Source: RBG-13-68-16 sp041494245 (GTDB taxonomy: Bacteria; Acidobacteriota; Thermoanaerobaculia; Thermoanaerobaculales; Thermoanaerobaculaceae). From it: a DNA stretch of 64,000 nucleotides. Both the position numbers and the translations under genes were made by a program. How positions within the stretch are numbered: the stretch's first letter is position 1; each line of letters begins with the position of its first letter. This document shows positions 27,540 through 36,172 of the stretch, in pieces. The stretch is from assembly GCA_041494245.1 (NCBI GenBank), contig JBGQAK010000007.1, positions 1 through 64,000 of the forward strand, written 5' to 3'. Under the pieces are notes generated by a model that saw only the letters and a list, made by a program, of their open reading frames with translations, searched no databases and was not told where the DNA came from.

Positions 27540-30500
27540 TCAGAGCTCACGCTCCCGGGAGCGCGGCTCGAAGCGGCCGAAACGCAACGCGAGGGCGGGG
27601 AGCGCGAGGAGGTTGAGCACCGTCGAGGTGGCCAGGCCACCCAGGATGACCTGCGCCATCGGGCCTTCGATTTCCCGCCCCGGCGCGCCGCTGCCGAGGG
27701 CCATCGGAAGCAGGCCCAGCGCGGTCACCAGTGCGGTCATCGCGATTGGCGCCAGCCTCTCCTCGGCGCCACGCAGGACAGTCTCCAACCCCCAGCTCGC
27801 GCCCTCCACGTCGACCAGGTGCTCGTAGTGGGAGATCAGCATGATGGAGTTGCGCAGCGTGATCCCGAACACCGTTACGAAGCCCACAAGTGAGCCCAGG
27901 GAAAGCTCGCCGCCGCTGGCCAGCACCACCAGCACCCCGCCGACCAGCGCGAACGGGAGGTTGGCCAGCACCAGCGCGAAGTTACGCGCCGAACCCGTGA
28001 CCATGGAGAGCAGGACCAGAATCCCGATCCCGGCCATCGCCGCGTGCACGAGCAGATCGTGGCGCGAGCGGGCCTCGGCGGCGGCGGAGCCGGTGAAGTC
28101 GAGGTAGGTCCCGACGGGCAGGGGCACGGCGGCGGCGATCCGGCGCCTCGCCTCGGTGACGAACGAGGCCACGTCGCGCCCGATGACGTTGCAGGTCACG
28201 GCCTGTACGCGCCGAGCCCCGTCATGCAACACCGAGTAGCGCCCCGATGTAGCGAGGATGTCGGCCACCCGGGCCAGAGGCACATAGGTGCCGGCGGGGT
28301 TCCGCAAAGGGAGCGCGCCGATGGCCGTGACGCTTCGCCGGAGCGAGGGGTCGAGGATCACCGCGGTTGCGAACACCTGGCTCCCGTCATAGACCTGGCC
28401 GACGGTCTCCCCCTGGTAGGCGGTGCGCACGGCCTCGAGCGCCTCCACGGCCGTGAGGCCCCACCGCTCGAGGTCCGCCCGCCGCAGTCGGACGACGAGC
28501 TGTGGGCTGCCCGGCGGGGACTGCACGAGCACGTCGGCCGCGCCCGGGACCCTGGCCAGCGCCGCCGCGACCTCGGCGGCCTTCGCGTCCAGCACGTCGA
28601 GGTCGGGGCCGAAGATGTTCACCACGACAGGCGCCGTGAAGCCAGATAGGGTTTCCTCCACGCGCTCGGTGAGGAAGGTGTTGACCCCGAAGTTGGCACC
28701 GGGTTGCTGGGCCAGCACGGCCCGGATCCTCTCGAGAGCCCGCTCACTCGCCGCGGCACCAAGCGGTTTGAGGTCCACCTCGATCTCGCTGGAGTGGGTG
28801 CCCATGATGTCGTCCGCCGCCTCGGCGCGCCCCACCCGCTGGCCCACGGCACGCACCTCCGGGAGCTTCATCAGCTCGTCGGTCACCCTGCCGCCCAGGC
28901 GCAAAGACTCCGCCAGAGAGGTCCCCGGCACCGCGGTCATGTGGATGATGAAGTGCCCTTCCTTGAGCTCCGGCACGAAGCCACCGCCAAAGAACGGCAG
29001 CGCCGCGAGGCCGCCGAGGGTGAGCAGCACCACGCCTGCGATAACACCCCTGGGATGGCGCTCCACCCGCAGCAGCAACGGACGGTACCGAGCCTTCAGC
29101 CACCTTACGAGCGGCGGATCCCCCTCGGGCAGGCGGCCCTCCTTGAGGAGGAGCGAGCACAGCGCCGGCGTCACGGTGAGGGCCACGACGAGGGAGGCCA
29201 AGACGGCGAGAATGTACGCCAAGCCCAACGGCGCGAACAGGCGTCCCGCAACCCCCGTCATGGTGAGGATAGGCACGAACACCAGCACCACGGCAAAGGT
29301 CGCGTACACGACGGCGCCGCGCACCTCGAGCGACGCGTCGAAGACCACGCGCAGCGGCGGTAACGGCTGTGCCCGGCGGCGGTTCTCACGCAGGCGGCGC
29401 AGGATGTTCTCCACGTCGATGACGGCGTCGTCCACCACCTCGCCGATGGCGATGGCGAGGCCGCCCAGAGTCATCGTGTTGAGGGAGATGCCGAGCCGCT
29501 CCATCACCGTGACCGCCGCCAGCAGCGAGAGCGGGATGGCGGTGCACGAGATGGCGGCGGTGCGCAGGTTGAAGAGGAAGAGGGTCAGCACCACCACCAC
29601 CAGGAGGCCCCCCAGCAGCAGCGCCGACCTCACGTTCCCCGTGGCTGTCTCGATGAACCTAGCGGGACGCAGGAGGTCGGCATCCATCCGCACTCCCTGC
29701 GCGTCGAGCGTCGGCCGCAGCTCGGCGAGCGCCTGGTCCACCAGGCGGGTCACCTCGAGCGTGTTGGCGCGGTACTGGGCAGAAACCATCAGCATGATGC
29801 CGGGTTTCCCCATGACGCTGGCTGCCCCCACCGGCGGCTCCGGCGCCTCGACCACCCGAGCCACGTCCCCCAGACGGACGCTGGCGCCGTTGCGATACAC
29901 CACCACGGTGCGGGCCAGTTCGCCCGGCGTCAGGGCCTGCCCCTCGGTGCGGATCACCAGGCGCTGGTTGTCGGTGTCCATTACCCCAGCGCCGCGCACG
30001 CCGGTACCGGACCGCGCGGCGGCAAGCACGTCCTCCAGCACGAGGCCGTAGCGGATGAGACGCTCCGGCTCGAGCTGCACTTGGAGCTGCCGCACCTCGC
30101 CGCCAAAGACCGACACCTTGGCCACCCCGGGCACCGCAAGCAAGCGTTGCCGGACCGTCCAGTCGGCGATCGTGCGCAGCTCCATGAGACTGCGCTGCTG
30201 CGAGGTGAGGCCTACCGCAAGCACGGTGCTGGTGGATGAGGTCAGAGGCGTCATCTCCGGCGGCCCGGCCCCTGCCGGGAGGCGGCTCGCCACCGTCGCG
30301 AGGCGCTCCGCCACCAGTTGCCGGTCGAGGAAGATCTCGCTGCCCGACCGGAAGATCACGGTGATCACCGACAGCCCCTGGATGGAGCCGGAGCGCAGCG
30401 CCTCGATCCCCTCCAGGCCGTTGAGGCCGTTCTCAATTGGCTGGGTCACGAGGACTTCGACCTGCTCGGGGGAGAGACCCGGAGCCTCCGTCTGGATGAC

Positions 30501-30644
30501 GACCTCGGGGGGAGCAAAATCGGGAAAGACGTCGTAGCGTGCCCGCAGCAGCGAGTAGGCGCCGTAGCCGAGCAGGACCGCAGCCAGGGCGATGACCACA
30601 CCCCGGAAGCGCAGCGCGAAGCGGACGATTGCGGAGAGCATCAA
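27540..30644 (-). CDS. RND efflux pump, CusA/CzcA heavy-metal family
   Basis: A 1034-residue inner-membrane proton-driven pump, the normal length for heavy-metal RND proteins. It opens with a first membrane helix followed by Y-D-V-F-P-D-F-A-P-P-E-V, the HME-family start. The membrane core has G-G-L-A-I-A-I-G-E-V-V-D-D-A-V-I-D-V-E-N, containing the acidic relay residues. The second half contains F-G-I-T-L-R-N-S-I-M-L-I-S-H-Y-E-H-L and the usual repeated six-helix bundle. The metal or substrate cannot be read from sequence. It follows its adaptor gene by 13 bases. No outer-membrane TolC-type channel gene is in the window, so a channel from elsewhere would be required. Confidence 0.93.
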   Translation of the reverse strand: MMLSAIVRFALRFRGVVIALAAVLLGYGAYSLLRARYDVFPDFAPPEVVIQTEAPGLSPEQVEVLVTQPIENGLNGLEGIEALRSGSIQGLSVITVIFRSGSEIFLDRQLVAERLATVASRLPAGAGPPEMTPLTSSTSTVLAVGLTSQQRSLMELRTIADWTVRQRLLAVPGVAKVSVFGGEVRQLQVQLEPERLIRYGLVLEDVLAAARSGTGVRGAGVMDTDNQRLVIRTEGQALTPGELARTVVVYRNGASVRLGDVARVVEAPEPPVGAASVMGKPGIMLMVSAQYRANTLEVTRLVDQALAELRPTLDAQGVRMDADLLRPARFIETATGNVRSALLLGGLLVVVVLTLFLFNLRTAAISCTAIPLSLLAAVTVMERLGISLNTMTLGGLAIAIGEVVDDAVIDVENILRRLRENRRRAQPLPPLRVVFDASLEVRGAVVYATFAVVLVFVPILTMTGVAGRLFAPLGLAYILAVLASLVVALTVTPALCSLLLKEGRLPEGDPPLVRWLKARYRPLLLRVERHPRGVIAGVVLLTLGGLAALPFFGGGFVPELKEGHFIIHMTAVPGTSLAESLRLGGRVTDELMKLPEVRAVGQRVGRAEAADDIMGTHSSEIEVDLKPLGAAASERALERIRAVLAQQPGANFGVNTFLTERVEETLSGFTAPVVVNIFGPDLDVLDAKAAEVAAALARVPGAADVLVQSPPGSPQLVVRLRRADLERWGLTAVEALEAVRTAYQGETVGQVYDGSQVFATAVILDPSLRRSVTAIGALPLRNPAGTYVPLARVADILATSGRYSVLHDGARRVQAVTCNVIGRDVASFVTEARRRIAAAVPLPVGTYLDFTGSAAAEARSRHDLLVHAAMAGIGILVLLSMVTGSARNFALVLANLPFALVGGVLVVLASGGELSLGSLVGFVTVFGITLRNSIMLISHYEHLVDVEGASWGLETVLRGAEERLAPIAMTALVTALGLLPMALGSGAPGREIEGPMAQVILGGLATSTVLNLLALPALALRFGRFEPRSREREL

Positions 30645-30657
30645 GGCTCCGCGGCCG

Positions 30658-31740
30658 TCACCCTTCCGCCCCGTGGACCGCGGCGCGTCCCTCCTCCGAC
30701 AGCAGCATTTGGCCGCCTCGCACCACCACGCGTTGCCCCGCCGCCAGCCCCGTCGTCACGAACCACCCGCCGGGAACCGGGGTGTCGGTCGCCACCTCGC
30801 GCCGCAGGTAGCGGCCCGGCCCCGTCTCCACGTACACCCACGCCCGCCCCTGAGACCACACGACCGCCGCCTCGGGCACCACCACGCCGGACGATGAACG
30901 CCCACCCGGTAGGAGCGCCACCACGCTGGCCCCGGGCAGCAACGCCGGCGCTGCGGGCGCGGCGTAGAGGAAGCTCGCGCCCTGGATGCGGGGGTCGGTG
31001 CGCGGGGCCGGCGAGACGAAGCGCGCCGCCTCACCCGGGCCATCCCCTGCACGCACCGTTGCGGTCGTGGGCGGGGACGCGAGCGGGGAGCCCGGCGGAG
31101 GAGTGATCTGCAGGAGCCGTTCCTTCTGCTGCAGCAGCGCCTCGAGCTCCGCCGAACCGCTCGCGATCCAGCCGGCAATCGTGGCGCCCCAACGCTGCCG
31201 GCCGGCTCCCAGCTGTGCCGCGAGCGCAGCCTCGGCGGCGTGCAGCTCCGCCTCGTCCGCCCGCCAGGCGGCGGCCGCACCCTCCACAACCCTATCGGAG
31301 GCGTTGTGATCGTCAGCGGAAAGCGCCTTGACACGGTCGTACTCGGCCTTGGAGGCAGCAAGCGCCGCGCGAGCCTTGGCCGCCCTCGCGCCCGCCGCCA
31401 CCACGGCACCGTGCTCCTCCGCCAGGCCGGTGAGGTCCAGAACGGTTCCATATGCGGTCTCCTCGACTTGGTGAGTGGTGGCACTCAGCGCCTCGACGAC
31501 GAGCCCGCTCCGCGCCCGGGTGGCCGCGTCCAGCGTGACAATCGTGCCATCCCGTCCGGCAACCACGCGGGGCGCCGCGGAGACCGGCCGGACCTCCGCG
31601 TCATCCGCGTCACGTCCCCCGCCACCGCATGCTCCGGCCACCAACGCGACGGCTGTAAACACGACGGCCGCCCACCGGAGCCTGCCCAACACGGGCGCCA
31701 GCGCACGTCCGAGCGCCGCGTGCCGGGGCGTCGAGCTCAT
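30658..31740 (-). CDS. RND periplasmic adaptor (membrane fusion) lipoprotein
   Basis: A 360-residue adaptor of the CusB/CzcB sort. The N-terminus L-R-W-A-A-V-V-F-T-A-V-A-L-V-A-G-A-C has a usable lipobox at Cys38, so it is probably lipid-anchored. A long helical, Ala/Glu-rich hairpin occupies roughly residues 120-220 (A-K-A-R-A-A-L-A-A-S-K-A-E-Y-D-R-V-K-A-L). The C-terminal part has beta-barrel and membrane-proximal segments (V-V-V-P-E-A-A-V-V, Y-L-R-R-E-V-A-T, G-L-A-A-G-Q-R-V-V-V-R-G-G-Q). An ATG 32 codons upstream is possible, but the start at 31740 gives a proper signal sequence. Operon with the RND pump. Confidence 0.88.
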   Translation of the reverse strand: MSSTPRHAALGRALAPVLGRLRWAAVVFTAVALVAGACGGGGRDADDAEVRPVSAAPRVVAGRDGTIVTLDAATRARSGLVVEALSATTHQVEETAYGTVLDLTGLAEEHGAVVAAGARAAKARAALAASKAEYDRVKALSADDHNASDRVVEGAAAAWRADEAELHAAEAALAAQLGAGRQRWGATIAGWIASGSAELEALLQQKERLLQITPPPGSPLASPPTTATVRAGDGPGEAARFVSPAPRTDPRIQGASFLYAAPAAPALLPGASVVALLPGGRSSSGVVVPEAAVVWSQGRAWVYVETGPGRYLRREVATDTPVPGGWFVTTGLAAGQRVVVRGGQMLLSEEGRAAVHGAEG

Positions 31741-31756
31741 CCGGTCCTCGGTCGTG

Positions 31757-31770
31757 ACCTCTCGCGAGGT
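31757..31770. promoter_or_regulatory. Short inverted repeat between promoter and adaptor gene
   Basis: ACCTCTCGCGAGGT has ACCTC/GAGGT arms and a perfect CTCGCGAG core (31761-31768). It lies in the leader between the candidate transcription start and the ATG at 31740, where a repressor could act. No regulator gene is adjacent. Confidence 0.3.
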
Positions 31771-31795
31771 GATCTTCCGTTCGTCACTGGAATCG

Positions 31796-31824
31796 AAACT
31801 AGCCTCGCCGACATGACCCGTCAA
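31796..31824 (-). promoter_or_regulatory. Promoter of the RND efflux operon
   Basis: TTGACG (31819-31824), a 17-base spacer and TAGTTT (31796-31801) on the minus strand, about 55 bases before the adaptor ATG. Confidence 0.65.
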
Positions 31825-31862
31825 GCGGCCACCCACCCCGCCAATGGGGCGCCCCGCACCTT

Positions 31863-32762
31863 CTACGGACGATTCATGACAAACGCATAGCCTAGGAGAC
31901 GGTAGACGAGCTTGGCGGCCAGGAAGTCCGGGGCCACGTTCCCGGGGGTCGGCGCCAGCTCGACCACGTCGAACCCCACGATGCGCTTGTGCCGTGCCAC
32001 CTCGCGCAGCACCGCGAGGGCGCGGTACCAGTCGAGGCCCCCGGGCTCGGGTGTGCCGGTCGACGGCATGATCGCGGGGTCGAACGCGTCGAGATCAACC
32101 GTGACGTAGACCTCCGCCGGCAGCGCCTGCAGCACGCGGCCGATCCAGGCGTCTACCGGCGCACCGACCGCCTCCGGCGCGAAGATCGTGCAGATCCCGA
32201 GCTCTCGGATGAGCGCCCGCTCCTCCCCCGTCAGCGAGCGGATGCCGACCTGCGCCAGCGGAATGCCGTCGTCGATCACCCTGTGCATGGCGCACGCGTG
32301 GTTGTGGGGCGAGCCCTCGAAGGTGTCCCGCAGGTCGGCGTGGGCGTCAAGCTGCAGCACCCCGACCTCCGGGTGCCTCGTCCTCACGGCCCGCACGAGC
32401 GCGGGCGTGATCGAGTGCTCGCCGCCGAGGCCGATGAGGAAACGACTGGCGTCCACGACCTCGCGGGCGGCGCGTTCGATGCGCTCGAGCGTCGCCGCGG
32501 GGCCCGAGGTGTCGGGCACGACGGCAGGCAGGGTCTGGATGCCGACCTCCTGCCACGTCTCGCGCCCGAGCTCCTCGTCGAACATTTCCAGGTGCGTCGA
32601 GGCCTCGAGGATCGCAATCGGCCCGCGCCGCGCGCCCGGCTGGTAGGAGGTCGTGAGGTCGTAGGGCACCGGAAGGATCGCCGCCCTCGACGCGCCCTTC
32701 GGTTTGAGATCATCCGGCACCCCGAGGAACTCCTGGTACGGCGCGTACCGCTCCTCGCTCAC
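31863..32762 (-). CDS. speB: Agmatinase/ureohydrolase family protein
   Basis: A 299-residue arginase-superfamily enzyme with the binuclear manganese site intact: G-G-E-H-S, L-D-A-H-A-D-L-R-D, and V-D-L-D-A-F-D-P. It should hydrolyse a guanidino group to urea plus an amine. Next to an arginine decarboxylase the likely substrate is agmatine, giving putrescine. An aminopropyl-agmatine substrate is also possible, because some bacteria use a ureohydrolase of this type after aminopropylation. The start is GTG at 32762, 22 bases behind the synthase gene. Last gene of the polyamine operon. Confidence 0.92.
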   Translation of the reverse strand: MSEERYAPYQEFLGVPDDLKPKGASRAAILPVPYDLTTSYQPGARRGPIAILEASTHLEMFDEELGRETWQEVGIQTLPAVVPDTSGPAATLERIERAAREVVDASRFLIGLGGEHSITPALVRAVRTRHPEVGVLQLDAHADLRDTFEGSPHNHACAMHRVIDDGIPLAQVGIRSLTGEERALIRELGICTIFAPEAVGAPVDAWIGRVLQALPAEVYVTVDLDAFDPAIMPSTGTPEPGGLDWYRALAVLREVARHKRIVGFDVVELAPTPGNVAPDFLAAKLVYRLLGYAFVMNRP

Positions 32763-32784
32763 ACCCCACCCGTCTTTCTGGCCT

Positions 32785-33882
32785 TCACGACTTCTTGCCC
32801 TTGAGGTAGTCGTCGCGCAGCCTCGCCAGCATCTTGTCGCGGCGGTCGTAGAGGCGCTTGAGCCGGCGCGGCTTGCGGTTGGCGAGGGCGTACGCGGTCA
32901 GCAGCGGCAGCGCGATCGTGACGTCGGTGTACACCACGACCGCGTTCGGAAGCTGATCGGGGTCCACCTTGCCCCACGAGACCGCCTCGGCCGGCGTGGC
33001 CCCCGACAGGCCCCCGGTGTCCGGGCGCGCATCCGTGACCTGCAGGAAGTAGTCATGCCCCTTCTCCGGCAGACCCAGGACCTCCTGGATCTGCGGCTCG
33101 GTCTGCAGCAGGAAGTTCTTCGGGCTGCCGCCGCCCAGGATGAGCACGGCGCTCTTGCCGCGCCGCTTGGCGTCGTACACGATGGCGGCGGTTTCGTTGA
33201 CGTCCAGGTTGGGGTCGATGGTGAGCCTGGAGCCCGAGAGCGCCATCGCCGCCACGTTCATGCCGATCGAGGAGTCGCCGGGCGACGAGGTGTACACCGG
33301 CACGCCGGCGCGGTGGCAGGCCGCGATCAGGGAGTGCCCCTCGGTCTTGAGAACCTTCTCGCGCGCCGCGACGTAGCCGCCCAGCCGGTAGTGGAACTCC
33401 GAGGAGGAGATCGCCTTCTGGAACTCGGGGGCGCGGATCGCCTCGCGCACGAAGGCGTCGGTGTCCAGCAGCACGTCGTAGGCGAAGAAGACGTCGTAGA
33501 TCCGGATCACCCCGGCGCGGCGGAGCTCCACGTCGGAGACGAAGGGAGACCCGTGGTAGAGCCGCATCCCGAGCCCGAAGTGCATGTCGTGATAGAGGTT
33601 CGCACCGGTGGACACGATCCAGTCAACGAACCCCGCCTCGACCAGCGGGATCAGGCACGAGATCCCGTACCCGCCCGGCGTGAGGGCGCCGGTGAGCGAG
33701 GCGGCGACCGTCGTGTCGGCGGCCAGCATCTTCTTCGCGAGGAGCCTGGCCCCCTCCCGCAGGCGGGCGGCGTTGTACGCGGTGAACGCCCCGTCCACGA
33801 GCTCGGCTGCGGTCATCTCGGGGCGCACACGCGGGGGCAGGATCCGTGCCCCGCCCAGGAACTTGCGCTTGGCGTCGGCCAT
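32785..33882 (-). CDS. Deoxyhypusine synthase-like protein
   Basis: A 365-residue homologue of deoxyhypusine synthase. The catalytic-lysine motif A-E-A-V-S-W-G-K is present after P-D-T-G-G-L-S-G-A, as are L-T-P-G-G-Y-G and V-Y-T-S-S-P-G-D-S-S-I-G. Where the eukaryotic enzyme has K-H-H, this one has G-G-G-S-P-K-N-F, the bacterial variant. Bacteria have no eIF5A, and characterised bacterial relatives make homospermidine or related polyamines by NAD-dependent aminobutyl transfer. With arginine decarboxylase upstream and agmatinase downstream, a polyamine product such as homospermidine is the best guess. The ATG at 33882 fits the family N-terminus. Confidence 0.92.
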   Translation of the reverse strand: MADAKRKFLGGARILPPRVRPEMTAAELVDGAFTAYNAARLREGARLLAKKMLAADTTVAASLTGALTPGGYGISCLIPLVEAGFVDWIVSTGANLYHDMHFGLGMRLYHGSPFVSDVELRRAGVIRIYDVFFAYDVLLDTDAFVREAIRAPEFQKAISSSEFHYRLGGYVAAREKVLKTEGHSLIAACHRAGVPVYTSSPGDSSIGMNVAAMALSGSRLTIDPNLDVNETAAIVYDAKRRGKSAVLILGGGSPKNFLLQTEPQIQEVLGLPEKGHDYFLQVTDARPDTGGLSGATPAEAVSWGKVDPDQLPNAVVVYTDVTIALPLLTAYALANRKPRRLKRLYDRRDKMLARLRDDYLKGKKS

Positions 33883-33892
33883 CGCTCCCCCT

Positions 33893-34450
33893 CTAGTCGA
33901 ACAGCAGGACGGCACAGGCGAGCACGGTCGTCCACTTGCCCGAGCGGCCCACGATGGCCGACTGGGTGACATTGCGGGTCGTCACGATCTTGTTGGAGAT
34001 CTTCCAGATCTGGCGCTTCTCGTCCCACGACTGGTTCTCGTCGAACTCCACGCCCAACGTGGAGGCGAGCATGGAGGCGGCCAGGTCTTCCGCGTAGTCC
34101 CCCGCCTCCTTGCCGGTCTGGCCGAAGGAGTGGTGCTCCGAGAGGTAGCCGTACATGCGCCGGTCCCTCGGCACCGCCACGCCGATCGTGGCGGCGATCA
34201 TGCGGTGGGGCTCGTTGGATTCGGCGCGGCTCATGACGACGAACGCGATCTGCCCGGGCTCCAGGTACTCCTCGCCCTTCGCCCGCGTGATAATCCTGCA
34301 CCCCGGCGGGTAGATGGACGACACCGCCACCAGGTTCAGGTACGCGATCCCGGCATCCCGGAGGGCCAGCTCGAACGACTGCAGCTTCTCCTGGTGAACG
34401 CCCACCCCGTTCGTCAAGTAGAGCTTCTTCGGTACGAGGTTGGTTGGCAT
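33893..34450 (-). CDS. pdaD: Pyruvoyl-dependent arginine decarboxylase
   Basis: A 185-residue proenzyme that cleaves itself to create a pyruvoyl cofactor and decarboxylates arginine to agmatine. The self-cleavage site is L-V-A-V-S-S-I-Y-P-P-G, between Ser44 and Ser45. Other family blocks are F-V-V-M-S-R-A-E-S-N-E-P, I-G-V-A-V-P-R-D, and G-Y-L-S-E-H-H. It begins M-P-T-N-L-V-P-K-K-L-Y-L-T-N-G-V-G. First gene of the polyamine operon, 10 bases ahead of the synthase gene, with GGGAGG as ribosome binding site. Confidence 0.95.
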   Translation of the reverse strand: MPTNLVPKKLYLTNGVGVHQEKLQSFELALRDAGIAYLNLVAVSSIYPPGCRIITRAKGEEYLEPGQIAFVVMSRAESNEPHRMIAATIGVAVPRDRRMYGYLSEHHSFGQTGKEAGDYAEDLAASMLASTLGVEFDENQSWDEKRQIWKISNKIVTTRNVTQSAIVGRSGKWTTVLACAVLLFD

Positions 34451-34491
34451 CCGGCCCTCCCTGTCACTCCCCCGCCACGCGGGGACTGCGG

Positions 34492-34520
34492 AGCGTAGTC
34501 GGAAAGTCCCTCAACATCAA
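34492..34520 (-). promoter_or_regulatory. Promoter of the polyamine operon
   Basis: TTGATG (34515-34520), 17-base spacer, TACGCT (34492-34497) on the minus strand, about 40 bases before the pdaD ATG. No ARG box or other operator is evident. Confidence 0.5.
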
Positions 34521-34534
34521 GCACCGACCGAGCT

Positions 34535-34809
34535 AGGAGCCCGTCCGAGTAAGCGGGTGCGGTCGCGTTACGAGCGCCGCGGGGCCAGATGCAAGGCACC
34601 GCGACGAAGGCGATGTTCCCCCATCGGCGAGGAGCGGCAACACAGCAGATGGCCCCGCGCCGCCGTAACCCTCCGGGCGCACGGGTGTTGCGGGCGCATG
34701 CTGCGTTGCTCGTCGTCGACGATGCTCTGCATCGACTTCCTCCTCGCGCCTTGCCTGCGCCTCGCAAGCCCCCTGCGCGCGACTCGCCCCATTACTCGGA
34801 CAGGCTCCT
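34535..34809. mobile_element. 275-bp MITE-like element with terminal inverted repeats
   Basis: The left end AGGAGCCCGTCCGAGTAA (34535-34552) and the complement of the right end (34792-34809), AGGAGCCTGTCCGAGTAA, agree at 17 of 18 positions. The inside is GC-rich and has open frames on both strands with Arg/Cys-rich, domain-less translations. It is too short for a transposase, so a non-autonomous miniature element mobilised by a transposase elsewhere is the likely explanation. No clear target-site duplication was found. It lies between the divergent promoters of pdaD and the cyclase-family gene. Confidence 0.7.
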
Positions 34810-34892
34810 GGACAAAGAATCGGTGCACGCGTGACGCTTGTCAACTCGCCGCGACGCTGGGCCGGCGGCCGGCTTCGTGAGAGCATGAGGCC

Positions 34893-35525
34893 GTGAACGG
34901 ACCGATCACCGACATCACCCGCCCTTTGTCGCCGACCACCGCGGTGTGGCCCGGCGACGAGCCCCTCTCCATGCGCTGGACGCAGCCGCACGGCGCCGGT
35001 GCAGCCGCGGTCTCCTGCATCCGACTCTCCCCGCACATCGGCACGCACCTCGACGCCCCTCTGCACCTCGACCCGTCGGGAGGCGACGTGGCGAGCGTCC
35101 CGCTCGGCGTGTGCGTGGGTCGGTGCGAGGTGGTGGCGTTGCCGGGCCACGACCATCCGATCACGCGCGAGGACCTCCCCTCCGCGTGGTCGCCGTCCGC
35201 GCCCCGGGTGGTGTTCTCGACCGGGATGTGGCCGGCCGGCGCACCCATCCCGCGGGCGTTCGCGAGCCTGTCCCCCGCGCTCGTGGAGTTCCTGGCCGGC
35301 GCCGGCGTCGTCCTCGTAGGCCTCGACACGCCCTCGGTGGACGAGCCTTCGGCCGCCGGGCTGGCCGTCCACAGGAGCTGCGTGGCGCACGGGATCGTGA
35401 TCCTCGAGGGGCTGGACCTCGACCGGGTGCCGCCCGGCTTCTTCACGCTGGTGGCCGTGCCCCTGCGCCTCGAAGGCGCCGAGGCCTCGCCGGTTCGGGC
35501 GTTCCTCGTCGGCGAGGCGGGGTGA
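34893..35525 (+). CDS. Cyclase/arylformamidase family hydrolase
   Basis: A 210-residue metal-dependent hydrolase of the KynB/cyclase family. The zinc motif S-P-H-I-G-T-H-L-D-A-P-L-H-L follows the opening I-T-D-I-T-R-P-L-S-P-T-T-A-V-W-P-G-D, and G-L-D-T-P-S-V-D is the usual second motif. KynB hydrolyses N-formylkynurenine in tryptophan degradation, but no other kynurenine gene is nearby, so another ester or amide substrate is equally possible. The GTG start at 34893 was chosen from the family N-terminus. Followed 13 bases later by a methyltransferase. Confidence 0.85.
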   Translation: MNGPITDITRPLSPTTAVWPGDEPLSMRWTQPHGAGAAAVSCIRLSPHIGTHLDAPLHLDPSGGDVASVPLGVCVGRCEVVALPGHDHPITREDLPSAWSPSAPRVVFSTGMWPAGAPIPRAFASLSPALVEFLAGAGVVLVGLDTPSVDEPSAAGLAVHRSCVAHGIVILEGLDLDRVPPGFFTLVAVPLRLEGAEASPVRAFLVGEAG

Positions 35526-35538
35526 GCGGACGGGCGGC

Positions 35539-36165
35539 GTGAGGATCAACACCGTCCGCTGGAACCGCTGGCGCTGGAGCGTGCTCGCCCCGCTGTACGA
35601 CCGCGTGCGCTTCTTTTCCGGCCAGCGGCGGCGCTCGATCGGCCTGCTCGACCTCAAGGCCGGTGAGCGCGTGCTGATGGTCGGCGCAGGGCCCGCCCAT
35701 GACCTGTCGCTCGTTCCGGACGGCGTGCGCGTGCTGGTCACCGACGTGGCCCCCGGGATGATCGCGCGCGCCCGCCGGTACGGCCGCGCGGGGGTGGACT
35801 ACGCGGTCATGGACGGAGCCGACCTCGACATCGCCGACGACGCCTTCGACGCCGCGATCCTCCACCTCGTCCTGACCGTCATGCCGGATCCGGCCGGCTG
35901 CCTGCGCGAGGTCGCCCGGGTGCTCAGGGATGGCGGCCGGATCGCGGTGCTCGACAAGTTCCTCGCCGATGGCGCCCACCCCGGCGTGCTGCGGAGGGTG
36001 GCCAACGCCTTCTCGACGGTGGTGGCGACCGACCTCAACCGCCGCTTCGGGGACATCCTGAGCGCCGCTGCGGCGCCCCTCACGGTCGTCCGCGACGAGC
36101 CGGCCGCCTTCGGCCGGTTTTTCCGCATCCTCATCCTGCACAAGCACGGCAGGCCAGGCACCTAA
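35539..36165 (+). CDS. Class I SAM-dependent methyltransferase
   Basis: A 208-residue methyltransferase starting at GTG 35539. Motif I is V-L-M-V-G-A-G-P-A-H-D, motif II-like V-T-D-V-A-P-G-M-I-A-R-A, and V-M-D-G-A-D-L-D-I and V-L-R-D-G-G-R-I-A-V-L-D-K follow. The N-terminal W-N-R-W-R-W-S-V-L-A-P-L-Y-D-R resembles ubiE/PmtA-type enzymes that methylate quinones or phosphatidylethanolamine at the membrane. The substrate is not determinable here. Same strand and close behind the cyclase-family gene, so probably one transcript. Confidence 0.87.
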   Translation: MRINTVRWNRWRWSVLAPLYDRVRFFSGQRRRSIGLLDLKAGERVLMVGAGPAHDLSLVPDGVRVLVTDVAPGMIARARRYGRAGVDYAVMDGADLDIADDAFDAAILHLVLTVMPDPAGCLREVARVLRDGGRIAVLDKFLADGAHPGVLRRVANAFSTVVATDLNRRFGDILSAAAAPLTVVRDEPAAFGRFFRILILHKHGRPGT

Positions 36166-36172
36166 AGGGAGC

